Part shown: positions 8,566 through 16,430 of the stretch, piece after piece
Position numbering within the stretch: the stretch's first letter is position 1
Layout: each line of letters opens with the position of its first letter
Assembly (NCBI RefSeq): GCF_019931215.1
Contig: NZ_JAIOUB010000001.1
Location: 1,023,955-1,087,954 of the forward strand
From: Alcanivorax limicola
GTDB taxonomy: Bacteria > Pseudomonadota > Gammaproteobacteria > Pseudomonadales > Alcanivoracaceae
Length of the DNA stretch: 64,000 bases
Direction of reading: 5' to 3'
Notes under the pieces: model-generated
Told to the model about the DNA's origin: nothing
The model's database searches: none
The model's input: only the letters and a program-made list of their open reading frames with translations
Translations under genes and position numbers: made by a program

Positions 8566-9439
8566 GCTGTCGCCCGCCCCGGACGCACTGCGTCGCCAGG
8601 CAAGGCCCATCGGCTTTGCCGGACGGGTTCTGGCTAGACTGATTCTGGCTGGACTGCTTCTGGTTGGACTGGCCCTGCCTTCCGTCGCTGCCGCACACAG
8701 CCCCCTGGATGTGCTGGGCGGCGCCGACGGCATCCCGGCATTGCTCAGCGCCGTGCTGCTGGGCCTGATGTGGCTGGCCTATGTGCTCGGCAGCATCACA
8801 CGTCGTGGCGGCGTAAAACCCCGGCGTCGGGAAGCGCTGGCGCTGCACAGCGGCATGCTGGTCGCAGCACTGGCCTTGTTCGGGCCGTTTGATGACTGGG
8901 CCAAGACGAGTTCGGCCATGCACATGACACAACACATGCTGCTGATGGTGGTGATACCACCGCTGTGGGTCCTGGCACGCCCCCTGCCCCAGTGGCGTGC
9001 TGCCACGGGCGATCTGGGCAAGGTGTTGTGGGAACCGCTTTTGCGGGCCACTCGCTATCCGCTGGCCGCTGCGCTGGTCCACGGCGCCATGATATGGGTC
9101 TGGCATGCGCCGGGGCCTTACATGGTTGCCGTGGAAAACGTCTGGTGGCACCTGCTGGAGCATGCCTGCTTTCTGCTCAGCGGTTGGGTGTTCTGGTGGG
9201 CGGTGTTGCGCGGCAGCAGCCTCAATACCGGCAAGGCGCTGATGGCGCTGCTGCTGACATTGATGCATACCGGGTTGCTTGGCGCCCTGCTGACCTTTGC
9301 CACGGCGCCCATTTACGATGAGGCGCGCAGCCTGGCGGATCAACAGCTCGCCGGTCTGATCATGTGGGTGCCCGGCGGCATCGCCTATCTGGCCGCCATC
9401 AGCTGGATCGGCTACCGCTGGCTGGTACGCCACACCTGA
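8558..9439 (+). CDS. ctaG: caa3-type cytochrome c oxidase assembly protein CtaG
   Basis: Polytopic membrane protein of 293 residues belonging to the caa3_CtaG family (distinct from the Cox11-type CtaG), needed for oxidase maturation, probably copper handling. After a signal-like first helix come about six to seven helices with conserved His motifs MHMTQHMLLMVVIPPLWVLA, LVHGAMIWVWHAPG, LLEHACFLLSG and MWVPGGIAYL. Start is the GTG at 8558, overlapping the previous gene. The first helix is encoded by three nearly identical 15-nt units. This is the last gene of the oxidase operon; 28 nt later the convergent sugar dehydrogenase gene ends. Confidence 0.88.
   Translation: MSELSPAPDALRRQARPIGFAGRVLARLILAGLLLVGLALPSVAAAHSPLDVLGGADGIPALLSAVLLGLMWLAYVLGSITRRGGVKPRRREALALHSGMLVAALALFGPFDDWAKTSSAMHMTQHMLLMVVIPPLWVLARPLPQWRAATGDLGKVLWEPLLRATRYPLAAALVHGAMIWVWHAPGPYMVAVENVWWHLLEHACFLLSGWVFWWAVLRGSSLNTGKALMALLLTLMHTGLLGALLTFATAPIYDEARSLADQQLAGLIMWVPGGIAYLAAISWIGYRWLVRHT
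8628..8672 (+). repeat. 15-nt tandem repeat, three copies, inside ctaG
   Basis: Three adjacent 15-nt units (consensus ttctggctggactgc) start at 8628, 8643 and 8658. They stay in frame and encode repeated hydrophobic residues of the first CtaG helix. Confidence 0.85.
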
Positions 9440-9467
9440 GACGTCGGGTGTGGCGTCGAGCAGGCGG

Positions 9468-10628
9468 TTAGCGCTCTGCGGGTGTGATGCGCAGCAGGCG
9501 CCCCGCAGGACTGTCTGTCAGCAGGTAGACGGCGCCATCAGGCCCGGTCCGCACGTCACGAAAGCGCGCATTGATCTCGCCAAACAATTGCTCTTCATCA
9601 CGAGCGCCCTCGTCACTCAGCACCACGCGATGCACCCGCTTGCCGGCCAGGGCCGCCACCAGCAGGTTGCCCTCCCATTGCGGAAACAGGTCGCCGCGGT
9701 ACTGCGTCATGCCCGCCGGCGCGATGGACGGCGTCCAGTCGACCATCGGCGGTTCAAACCCCGGCAGTGTGGTGTAAGGCGTGATGCGTGCGCCGGTGTA
9801 ATCCTTGCCGTGGGTCACCAGCGGCCAGCCATAATTCTTGCCGGGCGCCAGCAGGTTCAGTTCATCGCCGCCACGCGGGCCATGCTCATGGGCATAGAGC
9901 CGCTGCGTGGTCGCATCGAAGACAATACCCTGCGCATTGCGATGCCCCAGTGTGTAGATCTCCGGCAGCACGCCTGCATGGCCCACGAAGGGATTGTCCG
10001 CCGGCACCGAGCCATCCCGGTTGAGCCGCACTGTCTTGCCGATATGGCTGCCGGGGTCCTGCGCCGCCTCGCGATAATCGAAGCCATCCCCGAGCGTCAG
10101 CACCAGCGTATCGTCCGGCAGAAATACCATGCGGCCGCCGTAGTGGGCATCGCCACGTTTGGTCGGGCGGGTGGTGAACAGGGTCTGCACGTCCTGCAAT
10201 GCATCGTCCTGCCAGCGGGCGCGGGCCAGGCACAGGCCGTTGGCACGGGCCGTGCCGCAGGCATAGGTGAGATACAGTTCACCGCTGTCAGCAAAATCGG
10301 GCGCGAGCACCACGTCTTTCAGGCCTGCCTGACCGCTGGCAAACACATCCGGCACACCGCTGACCGGCGCCTCGCGCAACCCGTCTTGCACATCCACCAA
10401 GCGCAAACGCCCGGCACGTTCCGTTACCAGCATGCGGCCATCGGGCAGAAATGCCAGGGACCATGGATGGACCAGCCCTTCGGCCATCACCTGGCTGTCG
10501 TACTCACGGGATTCACTGTCCGCGGCGTGGGCGGACGCCAGCCACAGGACTGCCATGAGCAAGGCGATGAGGCTTGTAGTGCGTGCAGCGCTGACGCGAC
10601 GCGGGGCATGGGGGAAGCGGTTGTACAT
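9468..10628 (-). CDS. PQQ-dependent aldose-sugar dehydrogenase (YliI/Asd type)
   Basis: Periplasmic six-bladed beta-propeller quinoprotein that oxidises sugars or related alcohols. The 386-residue product starts at ATG 10628 with GAGG upstream and carries a signal peptide ending SAHA-AD. Family motifs are visible: EGLVHPWSLAFLPDGRMLVT, GDGFDYREAAQDP, LGHRNAQGIVFD and the hallmark HEHGPRGGDELNLL, with the catalytic and PQQ-contacting residues. The open frame runs further upstream, but that part overlaps the preceding membrane gene and has no signal. No PQQ synthesis genes are visible here. It follows the membrane gene by 23 nt. Confidence 0.87.
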   Translation of the reverse strand: MYNRFPHAPRRVSAARTTSLIALLMAVLWLASAHAADSESREYDSQVMAEGLVHPWSLAFLPDGRMLVTERAGRLRLVDVQDGLREAPVSGVPDVFASGQAGLKDVVLAPDFADSGELYLTYACGTARANGLCLARARWQDDALQDVQTLFTTRPTKRGDAHYGGRMVFLPDDTLVLTLGDGFDYREAAQDPGSHIGKTVRLNRDGSVPADNPFVGHAGVLPEIYTLGHRNAQGIVFDATTQRLYAHEHGPRGGDELNLLAPGKNYGWPLVTHGKDYTGARITPYTTLPGFEPPMVDWTPSIAPAGMTQYRGDLFPQWEGNLLVAALAGKRVHRVVLSDEGARDEEQLFGEINARFRDVRTGPDGAVYLLTDSPAGRLLRITPAER

Positions 10629-10651
10629 GAGGCGATCCTCGCTGTGGCGGG

Positions 10652-11122
10652 TCACTGATCGAGCGTGTGCAGTCGGGCAAACACCCAGCCGCCCAGCGCG
10701 CCGCTGAGCATCATGGCCAGCGTGCCGGCGACGCTGCGCGTTGCGGCTATCAAGGTCGGCATAGGCGCCGCCGCGTTGGCCGCCAGGAACGCCGCGCAGA
10801 TTCCCAGCGCCCCGGCCAGGGCATACACCGGCAACTGCCAGGTGCTGCGCTGTGCGGGCGTCAGCAGCCGCAGCGCCAGAGCGGCCACCGGCAAGGCCAG
10901 CAACAGGCTCACGGCCATCATGGCGGCGTACAAGGGGGCGAAACCGGCGAGGTCTTCCAGCGTCGTGGCAAGCCATACCGGAACGGGCACCGGCGCGCCC
11001 AGGGCGCTGATCGCCACCAGATTGAACTGGCTCTGGATCACACTGCCCGCCAGGCTGGCGCACAGCACCGCCAGAATGAAATACACCAACATGCGCATCG
11101 CGCTCACTATCATTTTCTGCAT
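10652..11122 (-). CDS. hypothetical membrane protein (four helices)
   Basis: A 156-residue protein starting at ATG 11122 (GGAG 8 nt upstream; a second ATG lies three codons in). It has four hydrophobic segments separated by short loops (about 6-30, 50-75, 90-112 and 125-145) and no catalytic motif. I do not recognise a named family. It lies between the Atm1-type exporter gene and the sugar dehydrogenase gene on the same strand, 23 nt before the latter, so it is likely cotranscribed with it. Composition is like its neighbours. Confidence 0.6.
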   Translation of the reverse strand: MQKMIVSAMRMLVYFILAVLCASLAGSVIQSQFNLVAISALGAPVPVPVWLATTLEDLAGFAPLYAAMMAVSLLLALPVAALALRLLTPAQRSTWQLPVYALAGALGICAAFLAANAAAPMPTLIAATRSVAGTLAMMLSGALGGWVFARLHTLDQ

Positions 11123-11235
11123 GGCTCCCGCTCCGCCCTTGATGCTATCCGTTGAATCCTGGCACGACGTTCTGTGCCACGACTGTGCCACGACCATCCG
11201 CACGACACCAGTTGCATACGCTGTCGCGGACCAGG

Positions 11236-13074
11236 TCAAGCCGAGGCAGGCCGTTCCCGGGATTGCGCCTGCCATAGCGCAGCATAAGCACCCCGGGCAG
11301 CCAGCAGCGTCTCATGATCGCCTGACTCGACAATGCGCCCGGCCTCCAGCACCAGAATCTGATCTGCATCGCGCACGGTGGAAAGCCGGTGGGCAATCAC
11401 CAGGGTGGTGCGCCGGGCAGCCACTTCGTTCAGGGCCGCCAGCACCACTTGTTCGGCGTGAGCGTCCAGCGACGAGGTCGCTTCATCCAGGATCAGTATC
11501 GGCGGGTCTTTCAACAGCACCCGGGCAATCGCAATGCGCTGTTTTTCACCCCCGGAGACCTTCAGGCCGCGCTCCCCCACCATGGTCTCGAACCCCTCCG
11601 GCAGATCGGCGATGAACTGGCTCAAATGGGCGCGCCGGGCCGCATCTTCCACCTCGGCCCGGGTGGCGCCCGGCCGACCGTAGGCGATGTTGCTGAAGAT
11701 GGTGTCGTTGAACAGCACCGCATCCTGGGGCACCACGCCGATCACTTGCCGCAGGCTCGCCTGGGTCACCGCACGCAGGTCCTGGCCGTCGATACGAATC
11801 GCGCCTGCCTCCACATCAAAGAAGCGAAACAGCAGCCGTGCCAGCGTTGATTTACCCGCGCCGGACGGCCCCACCACAGCCACTTTTCGGCCCGCCGGAA
11901 TACGAAAATCCACCCCATGCAGGATCGGCCGCTGCGGGTGATAACCGAAACTGACACGCTCAAACACCACCTCACCCACCGCCTGGTCCGTCGCGCGCGC
12001 GGCACCGCCCATGGTCAGGGTGGTGCCCTCCTCGGGGTCCGTCACCCGGGGCGGCTGCTCCAGCAGACCGAACATGCGTTCGACGTTGATCAGCGCCTGG
12101 CGAATTTCACGGTAGATAAAACCCAGGGCATTGAGGGGCACGAACAGCTGAATCATGTAGGCGTTGATCATGGTCAGGTCGCCGAGGGTTATGGTGCCCG
12201 CCGCCACCTGGCTTGCCGCCATCCACATCATCACCGTCATGGTGAGTGCGATGATCAACGCCTGCCCGCTGTTCAACGCCGACAGGGACAAGCGGTTCTT
12301 CATGCGAGCTTCTTCCCACAGGACCAGGTCCGCGTCATAACGCTGCGCTTCAAAGCCTTCGTTGCCGAAGTACTTGACGGTTTCATAGTTGAGCAGGCTG
12401 TCCACGGCACGGGTGTTGGAGCGGTTGTCCATTTCGTTGGTTTCACGCACAAAGCGGGTGCGCCATTCGGTAATGCGAATGGAAAATACCAGATAGGTGA
12501 ATACCGCAAGCAACACCACCAGCACATACCCGGGGCTGAACACCAGCAGCAGAATCACCGCCACCATGAGGATTTCCAGCAGGGTTGGCACCACATTGAA
12601 AATGGCGAAACGCAGCAGAAAGCTGATGCTGTTGGTGCCGCGCTCGATATCCCGCGCCAGCCCGCCGGTGCGCCGTGACAGGTGGTAGCTCAGCTCCAGA
12701 CGATGCAGATGCTCGAAGACCTTCAACGACACCCGGCGCATGGCACGTTCGGCCACGCGGGCGAACACCGCATCGCGCAGTTCGCCAAACAGGGTCGAGG
12801 CAAAGCGTAGCGCGCCATAGGCCAGCACCAGCAACACCGGCACAGCCAGGGCAGCCTGCATACCCCGTTCCGCCTCCAGCGCGTCGACGATATATTTCAG
12901 CGCCAGCGGCATCGCCACGGTGGCCAGCTTCGCCAGCACCAGCAATACCATCGACAGCACCACACGGGTGCGGAACTCCATCAGGTAAGGCCACAGCGAG
13001 CGGAGAATACGCCAGTTCGGGCGCTGGTCGGCGGGGTGGTCGGCAGAATTGTCGTGCTGGGCAAACTGACGCAC
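11236..13074 (-). CDS. Atm1/HMT1-type ABC exporter (fused permease and ATPase)
   Basis: Half-transporter of 612 residues that should act as a homodimer in the inner membrane. Residues about 40-310 form a six-helix type-1 exporter domain including LNYETVKYFGNEGFEAQRYD, the segment typical of ATM1/ABCB7/HMT1 relatives, which move glutathione conjugates or sulfur species. The ATPase domain has GPSGAGKST (Walker A), VSGGEKQRIAIAR (signature; the Q is replaced by E as in this subfamily) and ILILDEATSSLD (Walker B). Start is the GTG at 13074. It is divergent from pyrC. The substrate cannot be read from sequence. Confidence 0.88.
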   Translation of the reverse strand: MRQFAQHDNSADHPADQRPNWRILRSLWPYLMEFRTRVVLSMVLLVLAKLATVAMPLALKYIVDALEAERGMQAALAVPVLLVLAYGALRFASTLFGELRDAVFARVAERAMRRVSLKVFEHLHRLELSYHLSRRTGGLARDIERGTNSISFLLRFAIFNVVPTLLEILMVAVILLLVFSPGYVLVVLLAVFTYLVFSIRITEWRTRFVRETNEMDNRSNTRAVDSLLNYETVKYFGNEGFEAQRYDADLVLWEEARMKNRLSLSALNSGQALIIALTMTVMMWMAASQVAAGTITLGDLTMINAYMIQLFVPLNALGFIYREIRQALINVERMFGLLEQPPRVTDPEEGTTLTMGGAARATDQAVGEVVFERVSFGYHPQRPILHGVDFRIPAGRKVAVVGPSGAGKSTLARLLFRFFDVEAGAIRIDGQDLRAVTQASLRQVIGVVPQDAVLFNDTIFSNIAYGRPGATRAEVEDAARRAHLSQFIADLPEGFETMVGERGLKVSGGEKQRIAIARVLLKDPPILILDEATSSLDAHAEQVVLAALNEVAARRTTLVIAHRLSTVRDADQILVLEAGRIVESGDHETLLAARGAYAALWQAQSRERPASA

Positions 13075-13189
13075 GCGGCAAGCTCCGGAACTCAGGGGCC
13101 ACGACTATAACGGCTACCGGGTGGGGCCGCGAGTGAACTGCCCGTCTGCAGCACCATCTGCTATCCTTGCCGCCTGCGCAGCCCACAGT

Positions 13190-13223
13190 TTTAACCCGAG
13201 AGTGACTTTAGCCCGAGAGTGAA
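13190..13223. repeat. 17-nt direct repeat covering the pyrC translation start region
   Basis: Two adjacent 17-nt copies (consensus tttagcccgagagtgaa, three differences) at 13190 and 13207. Each contains CGAGAG followed by GTG, so the duplication presents two similar ribosome-site-like segments before pyrC. Confidence 0.8.
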
Positions 13224-13230
13224 CCTGACG

Positions 13231-14265
13231 ATGACCGACACCCTCACCCTGACACGTCCCGATGACTGGCATCTGCATTTCCGCGATGGCGATATGCTGC
13301 TGGAAACCGTGCCGGCCACGGCCGCCGTCTTTCGCCGTGCCATCGTCATGCCCAATCTGACGCCGCCTGTTATCCGGGTTGCCGATGCGCAGGCCTACCG
13401 TGAACGCATCCTGGCCGCCCTGCCCGCCGGTACCGATTTCGAGCCGCTGATGGTCCTGTACCTCACCGAGGCCACCACGCCAGCCGATATCGCCGCGGCG
13501 GCGGCATCAGGGATTGTGTACGGCTGCAAGCTCTATCCGGCGGGTGCCACGACCAACTCTGACAGCGGTGTGCGTGATCCGTCTGCGATTATGGCGCTGT
13601 ATGAAGCCATGGAGAAACATGGCATGCCACTGCAGGTCCATGGCGAGGTGACAGAACCCGAGATCGACATCTTCGACCGGGAGAAGCTGTTCATTGACCG
13701 CTACCTGCTGACGATTCGGCAACGCTTCCCGGATCTGAAAATCATTTTCGAACACGTCACCACTCGCGAGGGTGTGCAGTTTGTGCAGGACCACGACAGC
13801 CATACTGCTGCCACTGTGACGCCGCAGCATCTGATGATGAATCGTAATGACTTGCTGGCCGGGGGTATCCGGCCGCATAACTACTGCCTGCCGGTGCTCA
13901 AGCGCCGCGAGCATCAGCTCAGCATTCAGCAGGCGGTTCTGGGGGGGGATGCGCGATTCTTCCTGGGCACGGACTCTGCGCCTCATGCGCGTAACAAGAA
14001 AGAGGCCGCCTGCGGTTGCGCAGGCTGCTATTCCGCACCGGCGGCACTGCCGCTGTATGCGGCGTTTTTTGAGGAGCACGGTGCGTTATCACGCCTGGAG
14101 GCCTTCGCCAGTCACTTTGGCGCAGACTTCTACGGCCTGCCTCGCAACACCGATACCGTGACGCTGAAACGCGACCCCTGGCAGGTGCCGGCGCATATTC
14201 ACGCCGCGGGTGAAACTCTGGTGCCCTGGCAGGCCGGCGTCGCCTTGCAGTGGCGACTGGCCTGA
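13231..14265 (+). CDS. pyrC: dihydroorotase (class II)
   Basis: Third step of pyrimidine synthesis, closing N-carbamoyl-aspartate to dihydroorotate. About 344 residues from ATG 13231 (GTG 13219 is an in-frame alternative). Metal ligands are all present: DWHLHFRDG (His-x-His), YGCKLYPAGATTNSDSGV (the Lys that is carboxylated), QVHGEV and FEHVTT (His), and LGTDSAPH (catalytic Asp). Length fits the short class II enzyme of E. coli. It is transcribed away from the ABC exporter gene and its end is followed by the structured repeat element. Confidence 0.95.
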   Translation: MTDTLTLTRPDDWHLHFRDGDMLLETVPATAAVFRRAIVMPNLTPPVIRVADAQAYRERILAALPAGTDFEPLMVLYLTEATTPADIAAAAASGIVYGCKLYPAGATTNSDSGVRDPSAIMALYEAMEKHGMPLQVHGEVTEPEIDIFDREKLFIDRYLLTIRQRFPDLKIIFEHVTTREGVQFVQDHDSHTAATVTPQHLMMNRNDLLAGGIRPHNYCLPVLKRREHQLSIQQAVLGGDARFFLGTDSAPHARNKKEAACGCAGCYSAPAALPLYAAFFEEHGALSRLEAFASHFGADFYGLPRNTDTVTLKRDPWQVPAHIHAAGETLVPWQAGVALQWRLA

Positions 14266-14299
14266 TAGCGATAGCGCGCTTTTGGCGTTCATCGTGGAT

Positions 14300-14696
14300 G
14301 GGAGGTTCGTTCCGGGCGTCTTCCATTCCTTGTTGGTTTGGTGGTTGTGGCCCTCGGGGGGCGGGTACAGGTTTTCAGGACCCGCCGTAAACCCATCCCT
14401 GGGGGCTTGTGTTCGACATCCTTGTCTCACACAGTCCTGAAAACCTGTACCCGCCCCCCGAGGGCCGTCACGCGCAGCCCGGTTAACAGCCTCGATGCCA
14501 ACTGACGGGTTTGTTCCTCCAGAAAGTTGCTATAACCACCGTGATTCGAATCTACTGCCAGCGTTGAGCCGGGGTGCGCCATGGAGGGACCTCTTTGGCC
14601 AGGGATGGCCAAAGCGCGAGCGCCCAGGGACGGCTTGAGCGGTCCCGGAAGGGCGCACCCCGGCTCAACGCGTACTCGATGGAAGGTGACCAACCC
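14300..14696 (+). repeat. structured repeat element, copy A (two long hairpins)
   Basis: Non-coding element of about 397 nt between pyrC and the convergent DUF3096 gene; its partner is at 36118-36513 in the same orientation. A hand alignment gives about 45 differences over about 360 positions. Hairpin 1 pairs 14349-14381 with 14434-14466 (33 perfect pairs, 52-nt loop). Hairpin 2 pairs 14561-14580 with 14652-14671 (20 perfect pairs) and encloses smaller stems, including 14593-14601 with 14606-14614 closed by a GGGA loop. No U-run follows either hairpin, so it is not an ordinary terminator. The 34 nt before it hold nothing I can see; the 89 nt after it hold only a weak 7-bp inverted repeat (14698-14704 with 14754-14760). 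Confidence 0.9.
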
Positions 14697-14785
14697 GCAG
14701 AGGAGCCACCTACCTTTTGGTTGACCCACAAGTGGTCATCACAGGCAAACACTTCCTCTGATCCGCGATGAACCTTGTGAAAATA

Positions 14786-14935
14786 CTAGAGATAGGTAAT
14801 CACACCCGCCACGCCCACAAGGATGAGGTACAGGGCGACGATGTAATTCAGCAATCGGGGGATCATCAGAATCAATACGCCCGCGATAATCGACAGAATC
14901 GCGGTCAATAAAGCCATATCCATGGTGATCTGCAT
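14786..14935 (-). CDS. DUF3096 family small membrane protein
   Basis: A 49-residue peptide with the DUF3096 pattern: MDMALLTAILSIIAGVLILM, a Pro-Arg turn, then a second hydrophobic helix ending in a Tyr-Leu tail. It is predicted to be a two-helix inner-membrane protein; no function is established. ATG 14935 is chosen because AGGAGAA lies about 7 nt upstream; the upstream in-frame ATG at 14983 would add a highly polar stretch encoded by a tandem repeat. It sits 110 nt downstream of the universal stress protein gene on the same strand. Confidence 0.72.
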   Translation of the reverse strand: MQITMDMALLTAILSIIAGVLILMIPRLLNYIVALYLILVGVAGVITYL

Positions 14936-14962
14936 CGGGCTTCTCCTGGCTCGTCTTTCGGG

Positions 14963-14986
14963 CTTGCTCGCATGCTTGCTCACATG
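14963..14986. repeat. 12-nt direct repeat upstream of the DUF3096 gene
   Basis: Two adjacent 12-nt units (cttgctcrcatg) at 14963 and 14975, differing at one base, 28 nt before the DUF3096 start codon. Confidence 0.8.
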
Positions 14987-15045
14987 CAGTCATGCATTAT
15001 CGAGATTGCCCGAAAGACGCCGTGCCGTGTGCAAAAACCTGTAAA

Positions 15046-15930
15046 TCAGCTGGCCGGGACGACCAGCACATCACAGGTTGCGTGGCCCAGCACCCGTGCT
15101 GTCACGCTGCCTATGAGCCACTCTGCGACTCGATTGTCGCCGTGCTTGCCCATCACCACCAGATCGGCCGACTGATCGTTGATCTGTGCCATGATCATGC
15201 GGGCCGGATAATCATGCGCAGTGATGATTTCCACGTCGTCAGCACTCAGGCCACACTCATCGCGCAGTGCTTCCATCGCCGCGCGCACGTTTGCTTCCTG
15301 CTCGCCGGTCGCCCGGCTGAGGTCATGCTCCGTGATCACCGAGTAGCTGCCAAAGGCGGCCGGAATCGGTGTATGCGCGTACAGCAGGCACAGACGCGCC
15401 TCGGGTGCGATGGCGCGGGCCATGCGCAGGGCCGGCGCGGACGCGGCGGACAGATCCACCGGCACCAGCACTTTCCGGTAAGGCTTGTCCGCCGGCGCGA
15501 GCACCGCCAGTGTCGGGCTGGTGTTCTGCCGCACAATCCGCTCTGCGGTGGTGCCCAGCATACGGTCCTGCAGTGCATGGGCGCCCTGGCCACCGACGAT
15601 CACCAGCGTGCTGTCATCCGCCCCCTTGAGCATCACGTCCATCACGTTGCCTTCGCCCATCTCCGGCGTCAGGGTGACACCGGTGGCGGCCAGAACTTCC
15701 TCGACACTGGCGGCCAGCGCCTTTTCTGCCGCCTCGGCCAGGTTACGCTCCAGCCCGGCGATAACCGGCAACAGCGCCCGCACACGGCGTACACCCGGAC
15801 CATCCTGTACGTGAACCAGCTTGCCCTTGCTCAATCCCAGATCGTCGACCAGCAGGGCGCCGCGGCGTGCTGCCCGGTCTGAAAATTCCGAAAAGTCCGT
15901 CGCAATGCGAATTGACTTGATGGTGCTCAT
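15046..15930 (-). CDS. universal stress protein with two tandem Usp domains
   Basis: Cytoplasmic stress protein of 294 residues. Two UspA domains lie in tandem (about 1-145 and 150-294), the arrangement of UspE-type proteins. Each retains the ATP-binding G-2x-G-9x-G(S/T) pattern: VGGQGAHALQDRMLGTT in the first and MGKHGDNRVAEWLIGS in the second, so both halves may bind nucleotide. The start ATG at 15930 is preceded by AGGAGA. A TTGAC-N4-GTCAA palindrome lies about 83 nt upstream and may place the gene under an Anr/Fnr-type regulator. The specific role is not known. Confidence 0.85.
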   Translation of the reverse strand: MSTIKSIRIATDFSEFSDRAARRGALLVDDLGLSKGKLVHVQDGPGVRRVRALLPVIAGLERNLAEAAEKALAASVEEVLAATGVTLTPEMGEGNVMDVMLKGADDSTLVIVGGQGAHALQDRMLGTTAERIVRQNTSPTLAVLAPADKPYRKVLVPVDLSAASAPALRMARAIAPEARLCLLYAHTPIPAAFGSYSVITEHDLSRATGEQEANVRAAMEALRDECGLSADDVEIITAHDYPARMIMAQINDQSADLVVMGKHGDNRVAEWLIGSVTARVLGHATCDVLVVPAS

Positions 15931-16012
15931 ATCTGTCTCCTGAAAAATCTGCTCGGGTCATCCCGGCACACCCGGTCGACGGTCAGTCTCCCCCGCGCCA
16001 TCGGTCAACACA

Positions 16013-16026
16013 TTGACGCAGGTCAA
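16013..16026 (-). promoter_or_regulatory. candidate Anr/Fnr-type box upstream of the universal stress protein gene
   Basis: TTGAC-N4-GTCAA, a perfect inverted repeat matching the half-site spacing of Anr/Fnr/Crp-family sites (consensus TTGAT-N4-ATCAA; the inner base pair differs). Its centre is about 89 nt before the start codon of the tandem Usp gene, which fits an activator site. No clear -10 element was identified. Confidence 0.4.
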
Positions 16027-16065
16027 CAATCTCATGCCACGGCACGCTGCGTCCGACCAACAGGC

Positions 16066-16341
16066 CTATCGCCTCTCCAGCCCCTTCAGCCAGAGGATGA
16101 AAGCCGCCGGCACGTGAGTGACGCCGAAAGCGCTGAAGAACACCAGCCAGGGCGACAGATCGCCCAGCTGTGCATAGCGCCAGGCCATCATAGCCCCGAA
16201 CAGCGCGCCGACGGAAATCAGCACGGTACGGACCAGCAGAACCTGTCGCACCGTTGCTGCCCGCACGGCCAGCACCCGATGGGCATAGATCACCGCAACC
16301 AGTGTACCCAACGTAAATATCAGTAATAACACGGTCTGCAT
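16066..16341 (-). CDS. small hypothetical membrane protein
   Basis: A 91-residue protein with three hydrophobic segments (about 3-20, 36-58 and 62-84) and a basic end. ATG 16341 is preceded by an AGGAG-like sequence (acaggagttgcacg). No family is recognised and no catalytic motif is seen. It lies upstream of the universal stress protein gene on the same strand, 135 nt away, with the candidate Anr/Fnr box between them, and is divergent from the glycerophosphodiesterase gene. Confidence 0.55.
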   Translation of the reverse strand: MQTVLLLIFTLGTLVAVIYAHRVLAVRAATVRQVLLVRTVLISVGALFGAMMAWRYAQLGDLSPWLVFFSAFGVTHVPAAFILWLKGLERR

Positions 16342-16430
16342 CGTGCAACTCCTGTGACAGCTTTCCTGTGAGAACTTGGCCTTCAGACCCTATCAGCGTA
16401 ATAATGAAACGCAGGTTGTTGCCATACCGG

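Noticed and set aside
14349-14466. Hairpin 1 of the element as a rho-independent terminator
   Set aside because: The stem is 33 bp with a 52-nt loop and is not followed by a U-run on either strand.
14427-14729. Minus-strand open frames shared by both repeat elements (also 14089-14430, 36102-36356)
   Set aside because: The shared residues follow from nucleotide conservation. The compensated stem changes alter the encoded residues freely, and there is no ribosome site, so these are not treated as genes.
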